From Saccharibacillus sp. CPCC 101409 (lineage in GTDB: Bacteria; Bacillota; Bacilli; Paenibacillales; Paenibacillaceae): 64,000 nt of DNA. The translations under genes and the position numbers were made by a program. Position 1 is the stretch's first letter; every line of letters begins with the position of its first letter. This document shows positions 17,271 through 25,610 of the stretch, one piece after another. The stretch spans positions 144,921 to 208,920 of the forward strand of contig NZ_JAULSA010000010.1 in the NCBI RefSeq assembly GCF_030518235.1, given 5' to 3'. The notes beneath the pieces are model-generated. The model made no database searches. It was not told the origin of the DNA and worked only from the letters and a program-made list of their open reading frames with translations.

Positions 17271-18149
17271 TCAGTTCGTATTGCGGTTCATGACGTAATA
17301 CTGCAGCGCCGAAATGACCAGAATGACGAGGCCGAGCAGAACCGCCATCGCCGAAGCCATCCCCGCGATCGATTCGCCGCTGCCGAAAGCCAGCTGGCGG
17401 ATATACATCATCAGCACCGCCGTGCTCTGCTGCGGACCGCCGTCGGTCATCATCAGCGGTTGGCCGAATACGTTGAACGCGCCCGCCGTCGTCATGACGA
17501 ACGTGTAAATCAGCGGGAAATTGATCGAAGGCAGCGTGATGCTGAAGAACTTGCGAATCGGGCCCGCTCCGTCGAGCTCCGCCGATTCGTACAGCTCTTC
17601 CGCCACCCCGCTGATGGAAGCGCGATAGATAATCATGTTACCGCCGATTCCGCCCCAGATGGTCAGCACGATAATGGTGATCCAGGCGTAAGGCTGGTGA
17701 GTCGCCCAGGCGACGGTGGAGCCGAATACATTGCCGGTGATGCCGAGCTGTTTGTTGAAGATCAGGGTGAAGATCAGCGCCGCGGCCGAAATCGAGATCA
17801 GGCCTGGCACGTACAGCACGGACTGGATAAACGTTTTGCCTTTGACTTTCTTGTGCGACAGCGCCACCGCGATCATCAGCGGCAAAATAATAAGCGGCGG
17901 TACGGTGAGCAGCACGAACAGCAGCGTATTTTTCAAACCGTTGAAGAACTGGTTGTGGAATGTCGAGCTGGTATCGAACAGAATCGTATGGTAATTGGCG
18001 AAACCGACCCAGTTCGGCGCGCCGGACAGATTCCACTGCGTAAACGAAGCATATATCCCGTAAACGGTCGGAATCACGACAAACACCAGGAACAGGATCA
18101 AATGCGGTCCCACGAAAAAGGCCGGGGCCAAATTCAGCTTTTTCTTCAT
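17271..18149 (-). CDS. Carbohydrate ABC transporter permease (MalF type)
   Basis: The 292-residue protein has six membrane helices and the EAA motif EELYESAELDGAGPIRKFFSI in the loop before helix five. The segment FGQPLMMTDGGPQQST is typical of MalF/LacF-type CUT1 permeases. It forms the membrane channel with the MalG-type partner downstream and receives substrate from the lipoprotein encoded upstream. A stem-loop between the binding-protein gene and this gene probably lowers its expression relative to the binding protein. Confidence 0.93.
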   Translation of the reverse strand: MKKKLNLAPAFFVGPHLILFLVFVVIPTVYGIYASFTQWNLSGAPNWVGFANYHTILFDTSSTFHNQFFNGLKNTLLFVLLTVPPLIILPLMIAVALSHKKVKGKTFIQSVLYVPGLISISAAALIFTLIFNKQLGITGNVFGSTVAWATHQPYAWITIIVLTIWGGIGGNMIIYRASISGVAEELYESAELDGAGPIRKFFSITLPSINFPLIYTFVMTTAGAFNVFGQPLMMTDGGPQQSTAVLMMYIRQLAFGSGESIAGMASAMAVLLGLVILVISALQYYVMNRNTN

Positions 18150-18231
18150 AAGCGTTCAGCTCTCCTCTCATAACCGCCAAGATGCGGATCGGCGGCGCGC
18201 ATTTGAAGCGCGAACGCCGTCCGCCTCCCGG

Positions 18232-18262
18232 AAAAAGCAATATGCCCGAACCGGGCATATGC
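18232..18262 (-). terminator. Intra-operon stem-loop between binding protein and permease genes
   Basis: On the minus strand GCATATGCCCG and CGGGCATATTGC form a near-perfect stem followed by five T residues. It sits between solute-binding-protein and permease genes, where partial termination commonly gives excess binding protein. Confidence 0.72.
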
Positions 18263-18314
18263 TTGTTTCCTGCTTTGCGGCTCGCTCAAGCGCGTCTTTT
18301 GCGCTTGCAACCGT

Positions 18315-19577
18315 TTATTTGCCGTCCGTTTTCGCTCCGGAATTCGCTTCCGCGATCTTGTCTTCGACGGTTTTCTGCATCGTTTGCAGCCCTTCGTCGA
18401 TCGGCGTATTTCCGCGGACCAGGTCGTTGATGTATGTGTCGAACGCTTCCGCTACGTACGGATAGTACTCGTAAGTATAGATGTAGAGCGATTCAATCTC
18501 TTTTTCATCCGTTGTGAAGAACGACTGCATGTAGTTTTTGAAGTCCGGGCTTTCCACGACTTCCTTACTTGCCGGAATCTGGCCGGCTTTGGCCCATTCG
18601 ATCGAGTTCTCGCGGATGAATTCCAGGAAAGCGGCTACACCCTGTTCTTTCTCGTCCGAACGTTTCTCGTTATTGAACATCGCGAACAAGTGCGACGAAG
18701 CGCGGTTGGTGAACTTGTCCGGGCTTACGGAGTAGACGTTGGTCACGCCGAAGTTCAAACCTTCGACCGACGCGTGCGCCGTGGAACTCCAGGTACCGTC
18801 CGTCGAGAACAGCACGTTGCCGGATTGGAACATCAGGTAACCGTCTTCGCCGAACGGAGTCATCAGGCCGGCGTCGTTCACCTGCTTCACGTCTTCGATC
18901 GCCGTTTTGATGATATCGGTGTTTACCGTCGGCTTGCCGTCCTGCTGGATATCACCGCCGAGATTCTGCACCTGGGCCAGCATGACCCAGCTGAGCAGCG
19001 CGTCGTTGACGGCGAAATCGCCTTCGGCCAGCTTGCCTTTGAGCGAAAGGAGTTCGTCGACCGTTACGTTGCCGTCGTCGAGGAAGCTTTCCGCGTCGTA
19101 TTTTTTCAGCAGGTCTTTGTTGTAATACATCACGTTGCTGTGGATGTCGAGCGGCACGGTGTACTGCGTTCCGTCGATATTGCCCGCTCCCCAGGCTTGA
19201 GGCAGATAGTTGTCTTCTTTCAATTCCGGCTGCGCCTGCATCACCGTCGACATGTTCTCGAGCTGGTTCTGCTTCACGTAACCCGGCACGCGGTCGGCAT
19301 GGATGATCGCCAGATCCGGCACGCCTTTGCCCGAGCTCAGCACCGTCGAAATCTTCGTGTACATATCGGCCGTTACGACGTGCTTGACTTTGATGTCCGG
19401 ATTGGTCGCGTTATACTCTTTGACCAGATTATCCATGTACGCCCCGTCTTCGCCGGTCAGCGGCGTCCAGAATGTGATCGTCTTCGGATCGCCCGCGTTG
19501 CTGTTGCCGCAGCCCGCCAGAACCGTGGCCGCCACCGCGATACCCGTAATTAATGCCCCCAATTTTTTCTTCAACAT
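18315..19577 (-). CDS. Extracellular sugar-binding lipoprotein of the ABC transporter
   Basis: The 420-residue product has a lipoprotein signal (MLKKKLGALITGIAVAATVLAGC; lipobox LAGC, Cys lipidated) followed by the family 1 solute-binding fold (TITFWTPLTGEDGAYMDNLVKEYN). ATG at 19577 is chosen because AGGAGG lies close upstream and the signal peptide then has normal length. It is the first gene of the transporter unit and is driven by a good sigma-A promoter. It catches oligosaccharide outside the membrane and delivers it to the two permeases. The divergent ArsR-type gene is the likely regulator. Confidence 0.94.
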   Translation of the reverse strand: MLKKKLGALITGIAVAATVLAGCGNSNAGDPKTITFWTPLTGEDGAYMDNLVKEYNATNPDIKVKHVVTADMYTKISTVLSSGKGVPDLAIIHADRVPGYVKQNQLENMSTVMQAQPELKEDNYLPQAWGAGNIDGTQYTVPLDIHSNVMYYNKDLLKKYDAESFLDDGNVTVDELLSLKGKLAEGDFAVNDALLSWVMLAQVQNLGGDIQQDGKPTVNTDIIKTAIEDVKQVNDAGLMTPFGEDGYLMFQSGNVLFSTDGTWSSTAHASVEGLNFGVTNVYSVSPDKFTNRASSHLFAMFNNEKRSDEKEQGVAAFLEFIRENSIEWAKAGQIPASKEVVESPDFKNYMQSFFTTDEKEIESLYIYTYEYYPYVAEAFDTYINDLVRGNTPIDEGLQTMQKTVEDKIAEANSGAKTDGK

Positions 19578-19615
19578 ATTCTCCTCCTGTCTTTGCAAAC
19601 CCTTGGATCGGGTTT

Positions 19616-19645
19616 AGTATATCCCCTATCTGAAAGCGGTGTCAA
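19616..19645 (-). promoter_or_regulatory. Sigma-A promoter of the sugar transporter
   Basis: TTGACA and TATACT are spaced by 18 bases on the minus strand, 39 bases before the binding-protein start. The upstream 19646-19850 stretch is very AT-rich and includes ATGTACAT (an eight-base palindrome) and TATTAT near 19783, a possible -10 for the divergent regulator gene. Confidence 0.82.
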
Positions 19646-19853
19646 TAACTTTTTAATAAACCTAAATCAATTTTATCATACTTGATTAACTTTTTTATTT
19701 ACTTAATATCACGTTGTAATCGGTATCATGACAGGAGAATATCCTATACACTAATTTATGTACATGTTAATAATCTTTATGGTATTATATTCACAACCTT
19801 AACGCTCTCGCGGCGTAAGTCCATGAAACCAAGCGAAAGAAGTGGGATAAAAG

Positions 19854-20756
19854 ATGCAGTTGGAAATCGATCAGTCCTCTCTCGTCGTCTATGAAGCACT
19901 GGCCAGCGAAGTACGTATCAAGATTATTCAGCTGCTGTCCAAAAACAAGATGAACATTAAAGAGTTGGCGGAAGCGTTGAAAATCAGCAGCCCCATCGTG
20001 ATTAAACACATCAAGAAACTCGAAGACGCCGGCATTATCAAGACGGAGAAAATTCCCGGCAAGTCCGGTCTCCAGAAGATTTCCATCCTGAAAGTGGACC
20101 ATATCGAAATCAATTTCCCGAAAAAGATCTTCCATTCCTTCGATTCTTACGAAACGTCGGTCCCGGTCGGCCATTATACCGATTTCGATCTCAAACCGAC
20201 CTGCGGCCTGGCGTCGGACAAAGACTTTATCGGCCCGGTCGACGATCCCAAGTATTTTATGGACCCCAAGCGGATGGACGCCGAAATCCTGTGGTTCACC
20301 CAGGGATTCGTGCAGTACAGCGTCGCGAACTTCCTGAAGCCGGAGGAAAAATTGCAGCAGTTCGAGATCAGCATGGAGCTGTCGTCGGAATTTCCGTTCT
20401 CGAACGATGTCTGGCCGTCCGATATCACGTTTACGCTGAACGGAATCGAGCTCGGCACCTGGACCAGTCCGGGCGACTTCGCCGACACGCGCGGCAAGCA
20501 TACGCCGGACTGGTGGCCGCACAACCTGAATCAGTACGGGCTGCTCAAAACGCTGCGGATTACGGGCCACGGCACGTACGTCGACGGCGATCCGATGTCC
20601 GACGTATCCGTCGCCGACCTCGATACGAGCTGCGACCGCTGGACGCTGCGCATCGAAGTCAAGGAAGACGCCAAGAACGTGGGCGGCGCGACCATTTTCG
20701 GCAAAAAGTTCGGCAATCACAATCAGGATATCGTGTTTAAAATGTATTATTTATAA
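19854..20756 (+). CDS. ArsR-type transcription regulator with large C-terminal domain
   Basis: Residues 1-85 form an ArsR-like winged HTH (YEALASEVRIKIIQLLSKN, NIKELAEALKISSPIVIKHIKKLEDAGII). The following 215 residues are unlike ArsR sensors and rich in aromatic residues (PHNLNQYGLLKTLRITG, DRWTLRIEVKEDAKNVGG), with the look of a beta-rich ligand-binding domain. The 300-residue length is far above the usual 100 of ArsR proteins. It is divergent from the sugar ABC transporter with 276 bases between, so control of that operon by a sugar ligand is the natural inference. The ribosome site is weak. Regulators of this shape are common in Paenibacillus next to sugar transport genes. Confidence 0.85.
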   Translation: MQLEIDQSSLVVYEALASEVRIKIIQLLSKNKMNIKELAEALKISSPIVIKHIKKLEDAGIIKTEKIPGKSGLQKISILKVDHIEINFPKKIFHSFDSYETSVPVGHYTDFDLKPTCGLASDKDFIGPVDDPKYFMDPKRMDAEILWFTQGFVQYSVANFLKPEEKLQQFEISMELSSEFPFSNDVWPSDITFTLNGIELGTWTSPGDFADTRGKHTPDWWPHNLNQYGLLKTLRITGHGTYVDGDPMSDVSVADLDTSCDRWTLRIEVKEDAKNVGGATIFGKKFGNHNQDIVFKMYYL

Positions 20757-20783
20757 AATCTCCCGGCATCTTTGCAGAACGCA

Positions 20784-20829
20784 CGAAAAAGCCTTTCCGT
20801 ATGCAGCCGCATCCGAAAAGGCTTTTTCG
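20784..20829 (+). terminator. Bidirectional terminator between convergent regulator genes
   Basis: CGAAAAAGCCTTT and AAAAGGCTTTTTCG flank an inner region and give T runs on both strands. It serves the ArsR-type gene and probably also murR on the other strand. Confidence 0.85.
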
Positions 20830-20898
20830 TATTCCGATTGTTCGGTTTGCAAACAAATTCTTCCGCCGCTCAAGTCCTCCGCGCCAGCGCGTCCCGCT

Positions 20899-21765
20899 TC
20901 AGTCCGCCGAGTCCGATTCGTTCACTTCTTTCACCGCGCGCCGCGTTTTCTCGATATAATCGAGCGACGCATCCACATGCTGCGAGGCGTACACATAATA
21001 CAGCACATCGATAATAAAAAATTGGCTGTGCTTGGAGCTGCTTGCGGTGCTGCGGACTTTGGCTTCCGGAGCGAGCGACGTGAACAGGCTGATATCGCTG
21101 ATATCCGACATCTCGCTGCGGCCGAAACCGGTGAAGCTGATCGTGACCAGACCGCTGCTTTTGGCGAATTTGAGCTGACGCAGCACTTCGCGCGTGCGCG
21201 CGCTGTAGGAAATCCCGATAAACACGCTGCCGGGCGGCGCGGACGCCATGCTCATGGTGAGGATATGCGAATCCTGGAACGCGTAGGCGTTCTTGCCCAT
21301 CCGCAGCCACTTCTGCGCGATGTCTTCCGCCACCAGCGACGAAGCGCCGATTCCGTAAGCGAAAATAGCCGGGGCTTCGTAGAGCTTCCGCGCGGCCAGC
21401 TCGATATGCCCGGTATCGACCTGGCTGACCGTATCGCGCAGCGACTGGATCGCGTTGGACAGAAGCTTATCCACCAGATCCGTCGTGTTCTCGTTGCGGT
21501 TCAGATCGTAATAGCCGGATTTCCGCTCCTGTCCCAGATCGGCGGACAGCGCCACTTTGAGTTCGGGGAAGCCTTTGAGTCCGAGCGAGCGGCAGAACCG
21601 GACTACGGAAGCGCTGCTGGAATCGGACTGCGCCGCAAGCTCCTGCACCGACATAAAGACCACGCGGTCGGGGGCGGACAGCGCGAAGCGCGCCACTTTC
21701 GCTTCGGACCGCGTCAGTTTGGGCAGGATGCTTTCGATTCGGGACAGGATCTGGCTGACTTCCAT
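20899..21765 (-). CDS. murR: MurR/RpiR family regulator of the MurNAc operon
   Basis: The 288-residue product has the RpiR N-terminal HTH (SEAKVARFALSAPDRVVFMSVQELAAQSDSS-type layout, ending VVRFCRSLGLKGFPELK) and a C-terminal SIS domain (APAIFAYGIGASSLVAEDIAQKW; VFIGISYSARTREV) that binds phosphosugars. It is the last gene of the murQ-murP-mupG-murR set, so its ligand should be MurNAc-6-phosphate or MurNAc-GlcNAc phosphate. ATG at 21765 is chosen because GGAGG lies eight bases upstream. The likely operator is the TGAAAT-T-ATTTTA dyad at the murQ promoter. Confidence 0.9.
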   Translation of the reverse strand: MEVSQILSRIESILPKLTRSEAKVARFALSAPDRVVFMSVQELAAQSDSSSASVVRFCRSLGLKGFPELKVALSADLGQERKSGYYDLNRNENTTDLVDKLLSNAIQSLRDTVSQVDTGHIELAARKLYEAPAIFAYGIGASSLVAEDIAQKWLRMGKNAYAFQDSHILTMSMASAPPGSVFIGISYSARTREVLRQLKFAKSSGLVTISFTGFGRSEMSDISDISLFTSLAPEAKVRSTASSSKHSQFFIIDVLYYVYASQHVDASLDYIEKTRRAVKEVNESDSAD

Positions 21766-21866
21766 CTGCAACGCCTCCATTTGTGCGGGCCGTCCGGGAT
21801 GGGGCCGAAGAGATCGTCCCGCCATCCCGGCGGCGCCGGATTAACCGTCCTCTCCATGGTACCATA

Positions 21867-22934
21867 TTATTCGCGCGGTTCGCCCGTTCCGCCGGCGGGC
21901 CGGCCGAGCTCGAACGCGAACGGATGCCCGCTGCGCTGCAGGAAGCGCAGCAGCGGCAGATCGCGCTCCGCCACATAGCCGAGCACATTCACCCGTTCGT
22001 CTGCGGGCAGGGGATTCAGCACGATCTGGAATTCGCCCGCGTAGCGCGCGTACAGATCGTTGTCCACCGTGATCGCGCCTCTCGGCCGCTGAATGCAGCG
22101 CCGCGGCTCGATCGGCTCCCTCGCGCGCCGCCGCGCTTCTTCCGAGCGAATCGCATCTCGGGCGATATCCGGCCGGTTACGATGCGTGTCCGCCCACAGC
22201 GGCGAATCCAGCCAGTCCTCCGCTTCGAGCAGTACGCGGCCTTCGTTCAACGCTTCGAACCGCCGCCGCGTGCGCTCCGATACGGACAGATCGGCGACGA
22301 TCACCCGGTCCGCTTCATTTTCGTGCTTCAGCTCCAATGCCGCCGCGAACGGCGACATGCCGCGATGCCGTTCCAGCGTGGGCAGTCCTTCGCGCAGCGG
22401 GCCGCGCAGATTGCCGTCGCCCGCGACGAACGCCGCCACTTTCAGTCCCCGCTCGCGCAGCCACCGATTCCTTTTGCGGAAATCTTCTTCGTCCAGCCCC
22501 GTTTCCGGTCGCGGATAATAATTGTGCCAGGCTTCGAGGGCGTCGAAGTTCGCGTCCAATCTGCGCAGATCGTCCAGAAAGTCGTCCCCGATCGTACTGG
22601 CATTGAACGCGACCGTCCATTCGCGCGACAGCGCCGCGATCTGCGCGTTATCCAGCCCGTAATCGATCCGCAGACCCGTTACCCCCGCTTCCCGCAGCTT
22701 CCCGGCGGAAAAGTGCTTGAACGCCCGCGGCGACACATCGGCCATCAAAGTCATTCCGCGCTCCCGCGCAAAGCCGCCGATCCGCTCCAGCGGAGACAGC
22801 AGCCCCGCCGGATCTTCTTCCGGCATTTGCAGGGAAGTGAAGATCGTATCGAATCCGATGCTCCGCATCTCCTCCAAGTAATCCAGCGTTTTCTCCACGC
22901 TTTGTTCCGTCAGCGAGACCAGCACGCCGTCCAT
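21867..22934 (-). CDS. mupG: 6-phospho-N-acetylmuramidase (MupG, DUF871)
   Basis: MupG hydrolyses MurNAc-6-phosphate-GlcNAc taken up by the PTS, giving MurNAc-6-phosphate and GlcNAc. The 355-residue protein has the DUF871/GH170 architecture: an N-terminal TIM barrel (GFDTIFTSLQMPEE, MTLMADVSP, LRIDYGLDNAQIA, NASTIGDDFL, LEAWHNYYPRPETGLDE, VAAFVAGDGNLRGPL) and a small C-terminal beta domain (DNDLYARYAGEFQIVL). The local acidic residues needed for catalysis (LRIDYG and the HNYYPRP region) are present. The operon order murQ, murP, mupG, murR parallels the known S. aureus gene set. GGAGG lies seven bases before the ATG. Confidence 0.92.
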   Translation of the reverse strand: MDGVLVSLTEQSVEKTLDYLEEMRSIGFDTIFTSLQMPEEDPAGLLSPLERIGGFARERGMTLMADVSPRAFKHFSAGKLREAGVTGLRIDYGLDNAQIAALSREWTVAFNASTIGDDFLDDLRRLDANFDALEAWHNYYPRPETGLDEEDFRKRNRWLRERGLKVAAFVAGDGNLRGPLREGLPTLERHRGMSPFAAALELKHENEADRVIVADLSVSERTRRRFEALNEGRVLLEAEDWLDSPLWADTHRNRPDIARDAIRSEEARRRAREPIEPRRCIQRPRGAITVDNDLYARYAGEFQIVLNPLPADERVNVLGYVAERDLPLLRFLQRSGHPFAFELGRPAGGTGEPRE

Positions 22935-22995
22935 ATTTCATCCTCCTTAAACAACTTGTCTTTTTTTGCAAAAACGAATCTCGGCTGTCGGCCGC

Positions 22996-24498
22996 TCAGG
23001 CTTCTTTCGCTTCCCTCGCTTCTTTCGGCACCCCGAACAGGAACGTCCAGAGAAAGCCGAAAATATACGCGGTCACCAGGCCGAGCAGGTAAATCCACCA
23101 TTTGCCGTTTGCGATCAGCAGCAGCATTTCCACGCCGGAAGCCCCGATCGCGATCGCGCCCACATTGCCGAAATACCCCAGCACCGCGCCGCCGAACGCG
23201 CCGCCGATACAAGCGGTGACGAACGGCCGGCCGAGCGGAAGCGTCACGCCGTAGATCAGCGGTTCGCCGATGCCCAGCACGCCGACCGGCAGCGCGCCTT
23301 TGATCAGGTTGGCGAGCGGTTTGTTGCGGGAGCAGCGCACCCACAGCGCCAGCGCGGCGCCCACCTGTCCGGCTCCGGCCATCGCCAGAATCGGCAGCAG
23401 TACGGTTACGCCGGTCTGGTTGATCAGCTCGATATGAATCGGCGTCATGATGTGATGCAGGCCGAGCATGACCATGACCAGCCAGATCCCGCCGAGCACG
23501 AAGCCCGACAGCGCGCCGCCCACTTCCAGAATCCAGTTGACCGCGATGAGCAGGTAATCGGCCACGAAGCCGGCGAACGGCATAATCAGGAAAATGGTCA
23601 GCAGCCCCGTAATCACGACGCTCAGAAACGAAGTCACGATCAGGTCGATGGAATTCGGAATCACGCGGTGCAGCCGTTTCTCTACTTGAGCCAGAATCCA
23701 GACGGCAAGCACGACCCCGATAATTCCGCCCTGTCCCGCAATCAGCGGTTCGCCGGTAAACAGATTGAGAATCGGCTGTTCCGGCTTCATGCCGGTCAGC
23801 AGCGTCGCGCCTCCGATCAGGCCGCCGAGCGACGGACTGGCCCCGAATTCGCGGGCGGCGTTGATGCCGACGAAGATCGCCATATACGAGAATACCCCGT
23901 TTTTGATGACGCCCAGGATCAGATTGAACTGCGTCCACACGTCGCCGGTAATATATCCGCCCGTGATCAGATTGCCGATGACCGAGGTGATCCCGGCCAG
24001 CAGGCCGGCGGCCACGAATGCGGGAGCAAGCGGAATAAAGATATGGGAAATCGATTTCAAAAACCGTTTGGCCGGCGTGTCGCTGCGCTTCTTGTACTTA
24101 TCCCGGTTCTCGGCCGCGATCCGCGAGACTTCTTCCCGGTTCGAACCGCCCGGACCGACCGCCGCTCCGGCGCCGGACGCGCCGGAACCTTCGCCGCTGC
24201 CCGTTTCGGCTTTTCTCGCGGCCTCAAGCGGAATTTCTTCTCCCAGCGCCACGCCGCTGGCCGCAACGATCTCGCCCGCCACTTTGTTGACCGTGCCGGG
24301 GCCGACGACCACCTGGAGCGTCGAGTCTTCGATCACGCCCATGACTCCGGGCACGCGCTTGAGCCCTTCCAGATCCGCGGCGGCATCGTCGCGCAGCGTC
24401 AGCCGCACGCGGGTCATGCAGTGCGTGACCGTTTTGACGTTATCGATTCCGCCGATATGATCCAATATCCCCTGCGCCAGTTCTTTTTCTTTGCTCAT
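22996..24498 (-). CDS. murP: PTS EIIBC for MurNAc or MurNAc-GlcNAc
   Basis: The 500-residue permease carries an N-terminal EIIB domain (IDNVKTVTHCMTRVRL, phospho-Cys27) and a C-terminal EIIC domain of about ten helices with GITEPL-like GIGEPLIYGV and LGLHHIMTPIHIELI. A charged Ala/Gly-rich linker joins them at about residues 95-150. There is no EIIA, so phosphate comes from a shared EIIA-Glc, as for MurP. It lies 19 bases after murQ, and the neighbours murQ, mupG and murR define the substrate. A sucrose or trehalose specificity would be the alternative on sequence alone. Confidence 0.92.
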   Translation of the reverse strand: MSKEKELAQGILDHIGGIDNVKTVTHCMTRVRLTLRDDAAADLEGLKRVPGVMGVIEDSTLQVVVGPGTVNKVAGEIVAASGVALGEEIPLEAARKAETGSGEGSGASGAGAAVGPGGSNREEVSRIAAENRDKYKKRSDTPAKRFLKSISHIFIPLAPAFVAAGLLAGITSVIGNLITGGYITGDVWTQFNLILGVIKNGVFSYMAIFVGINAAREFGASPSLGGLIGGATLLTGMKPEQPILNLFTGEPLIAGQGGIIGVVLAVWILAQVEKRLHRVIPNSIDLIVTSFLSVVITGLLTIFLIMPFAGFVADYLLIAVNWILEVGGALSGFVLGGIWLVMVMLGLHHIMTPIHIELINQTGVTVLLPILAMAGAGQVGAALALWVRCSRNKPLANLIKGALPVGVLGIGEPLIYGVTLPLGRPFVTACIGGAFGGAVLGYFGNVGAIAIGASGVEMLLLIANGKWWIYLLGLVTAYIFGFLWTFLFGVPKEAREAKEA

Positions 24499-24517
24499 CT
24501 CCCGATTCCCCTTTCGC

Positions 24518-25405
24518 TTATTGAAGCGCCCGGCGTATAAACCCTCCGGATTCTTCCAGTTTGCGGTCCGCTTCTTCGGCGCTCAGGCCCAGCAGCAGCA
24601 TGACGACCGCGTGTTTGACCCGGTGTCCGCTCGCTTCGTAATACCGCGCCGCGGTATCTTCGTCGCAGCCGGCAAGCTCGGCGATCATCGCGCAGGCGCG
24701 CGCTTCGAGCTTGACGTTGGTCGGACGGACGTCCACCATCAGATTGCTGTACACTTTGCCGATGCCGATCATCGAAGCGGTCGAGATCATATTGAGCACC
24801 AGCTTTTGCGCCGTGCCCGCTTTGAGCCGGGTCGATCCGGTCAGGATCTCCGATCCCGTCTCGATCTCGATTGCATGATCGGCATGCCGGGCGATCTCCG
24901 ACTCTTTGTTGCACGAGAACGCGATCGTATAAGCTCCGGCTTCGCGCGCCGCTTCCAGCGCCCCGATTACATAGGGCGTGCGTCCGCTGGCCGCGATGCC
25001 GATGACCGTATCCGCCGCATTTACCGCCAGCCGCTCCATATCGCCGCGGCCGAGCTCCAGCGAATCTTCCGCGCCTTCCACAGCCAGCCGGATCGCCGTT
25101 TCGCCGCCCGCGATGACGCCCTGCACCATATCCGGCCCGGTCCCGAACGTCGGCACGCATTCCACGGCATCGAGAATGCCCATCCGTCCGCTCGTGCCCG
25201 CCCCGGCGTAAATCAATCGTCCTCCCTGCCTGAAACTGCGGATTGCGCCTTCCACCGCCCGCTCGATCTCCGGCAGCTTTTTCTTGATCGCCTGCGGGAC
25301 CTTTGCATCCTCCTCCTGCATCAATTCCAGCACTCCGCGAATCGGCAGCGTATCCAGCTCCCGCGTACGCTCGTTTCTTTGTTCCGTCGACAGTCTGTCC
25401 AACAC
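24518..25405 (-). CDS. murQ: N-acetylmuramic acid 6-phosphate etherase
   Basis: MurQ cleaves the D-lactyl ether of MurNAc-6-phosphate to GlcNAc-6-phosphate and lactate. The 295-residue SIS-fold protein shows the family signature: STEQRNERTRELD near the N-terminus, GRLIYAGAGTSGRMGILDA, VQGVIAGGE, DTVIGIAASGRTPYVIGAL and STRLKAGTAQKLVLNMIST, with catalytic Glu in DAVE. The start is GTG at 25405 with GGGAGG eight bases upstream. It is the first gene of the MurNAc operon and is preceded by a sigma-A promoter overlapped by an RpiR-style dyad. Confidence 0.96.
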   Translation of the reverse strand: MLDRLSTEQRNERTRELDTLPIRGVLELMQEEDAKVPQAIKKKLPEIERAVEGAIRSFRQGGRLIYAGAGTSGRMGILDAVECVPTFGTGPDMVQGVIAGGETAIRLAVEGAEDSLELGRGDMERLAVNAADTVIGIAASGRTPYVIGALEAAREAGAYTIAFSCNKESEIARHADHAIEIETGSEILTGSTRLKAGTAQKLVLNMISTASMIGIGKVYSNLMVDVRPTNVKLEARACAMIAELAGCDEDTAARYYEASGHRVKHAVVMLLLGLSAEEADRKLEESGGFIRRALQ

Positions 25406-25456
25406 AGGCAGCGCCTCCCTTTCCCTCTCCGTTTGAAAACTTTTCTTTATGCCTAC

Positions 25457-25485
25457 AGTCTAACCGTATCGTAAAATAATTTCAA
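25457..25485 (-). promoter_or_regulatory. murQ operon promoter with candidate MurR operator
   Basis: TTGAAA and TAGACT are spaced by 17 bases on the minus strand. The dyad TGAAAT-T-ATTTTA (25472-25484, one mismatch) overlaps the -35 end and has the AT-rich shape of RpiR-family operators. Its position would block polymerase. Confidence 0.62.
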
Positions 25486-25563
25486 TATATTTAATTTATT
25501 TTGTAATTTAATTTCATGATTGATTTTGTATCTGTTCTTTTTCGAAAAAAATATTCTTCCTCC

Positions 25564-25590
25564 TGCAACCATCTTCCCGCTGCCCGCATC
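25564..25590 (+). promoter_or_regulatory. Candidate autoregulated ECF promoter
   Basis: TGCAACC followed after 16 bases by CATC resembles ECF-type promoters (AAC-containing -35, CGTC-like -10, 16-base spacer). It lies just upstream of the sigma gene and would leave only a very short leader, so the call is tentative. Confidence 0.33.
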
Positions 25591-25610
25591 CTATCTGTAT
25601 AAAGGGGGAG

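Noticed and set aside
22966..24540. 524-codon plus-strand open frame opposite murP
   Set aside because: Shadow of the EIIBC gene; composition dominated by Arg, Gln and His, no domain, and no ribosome site.
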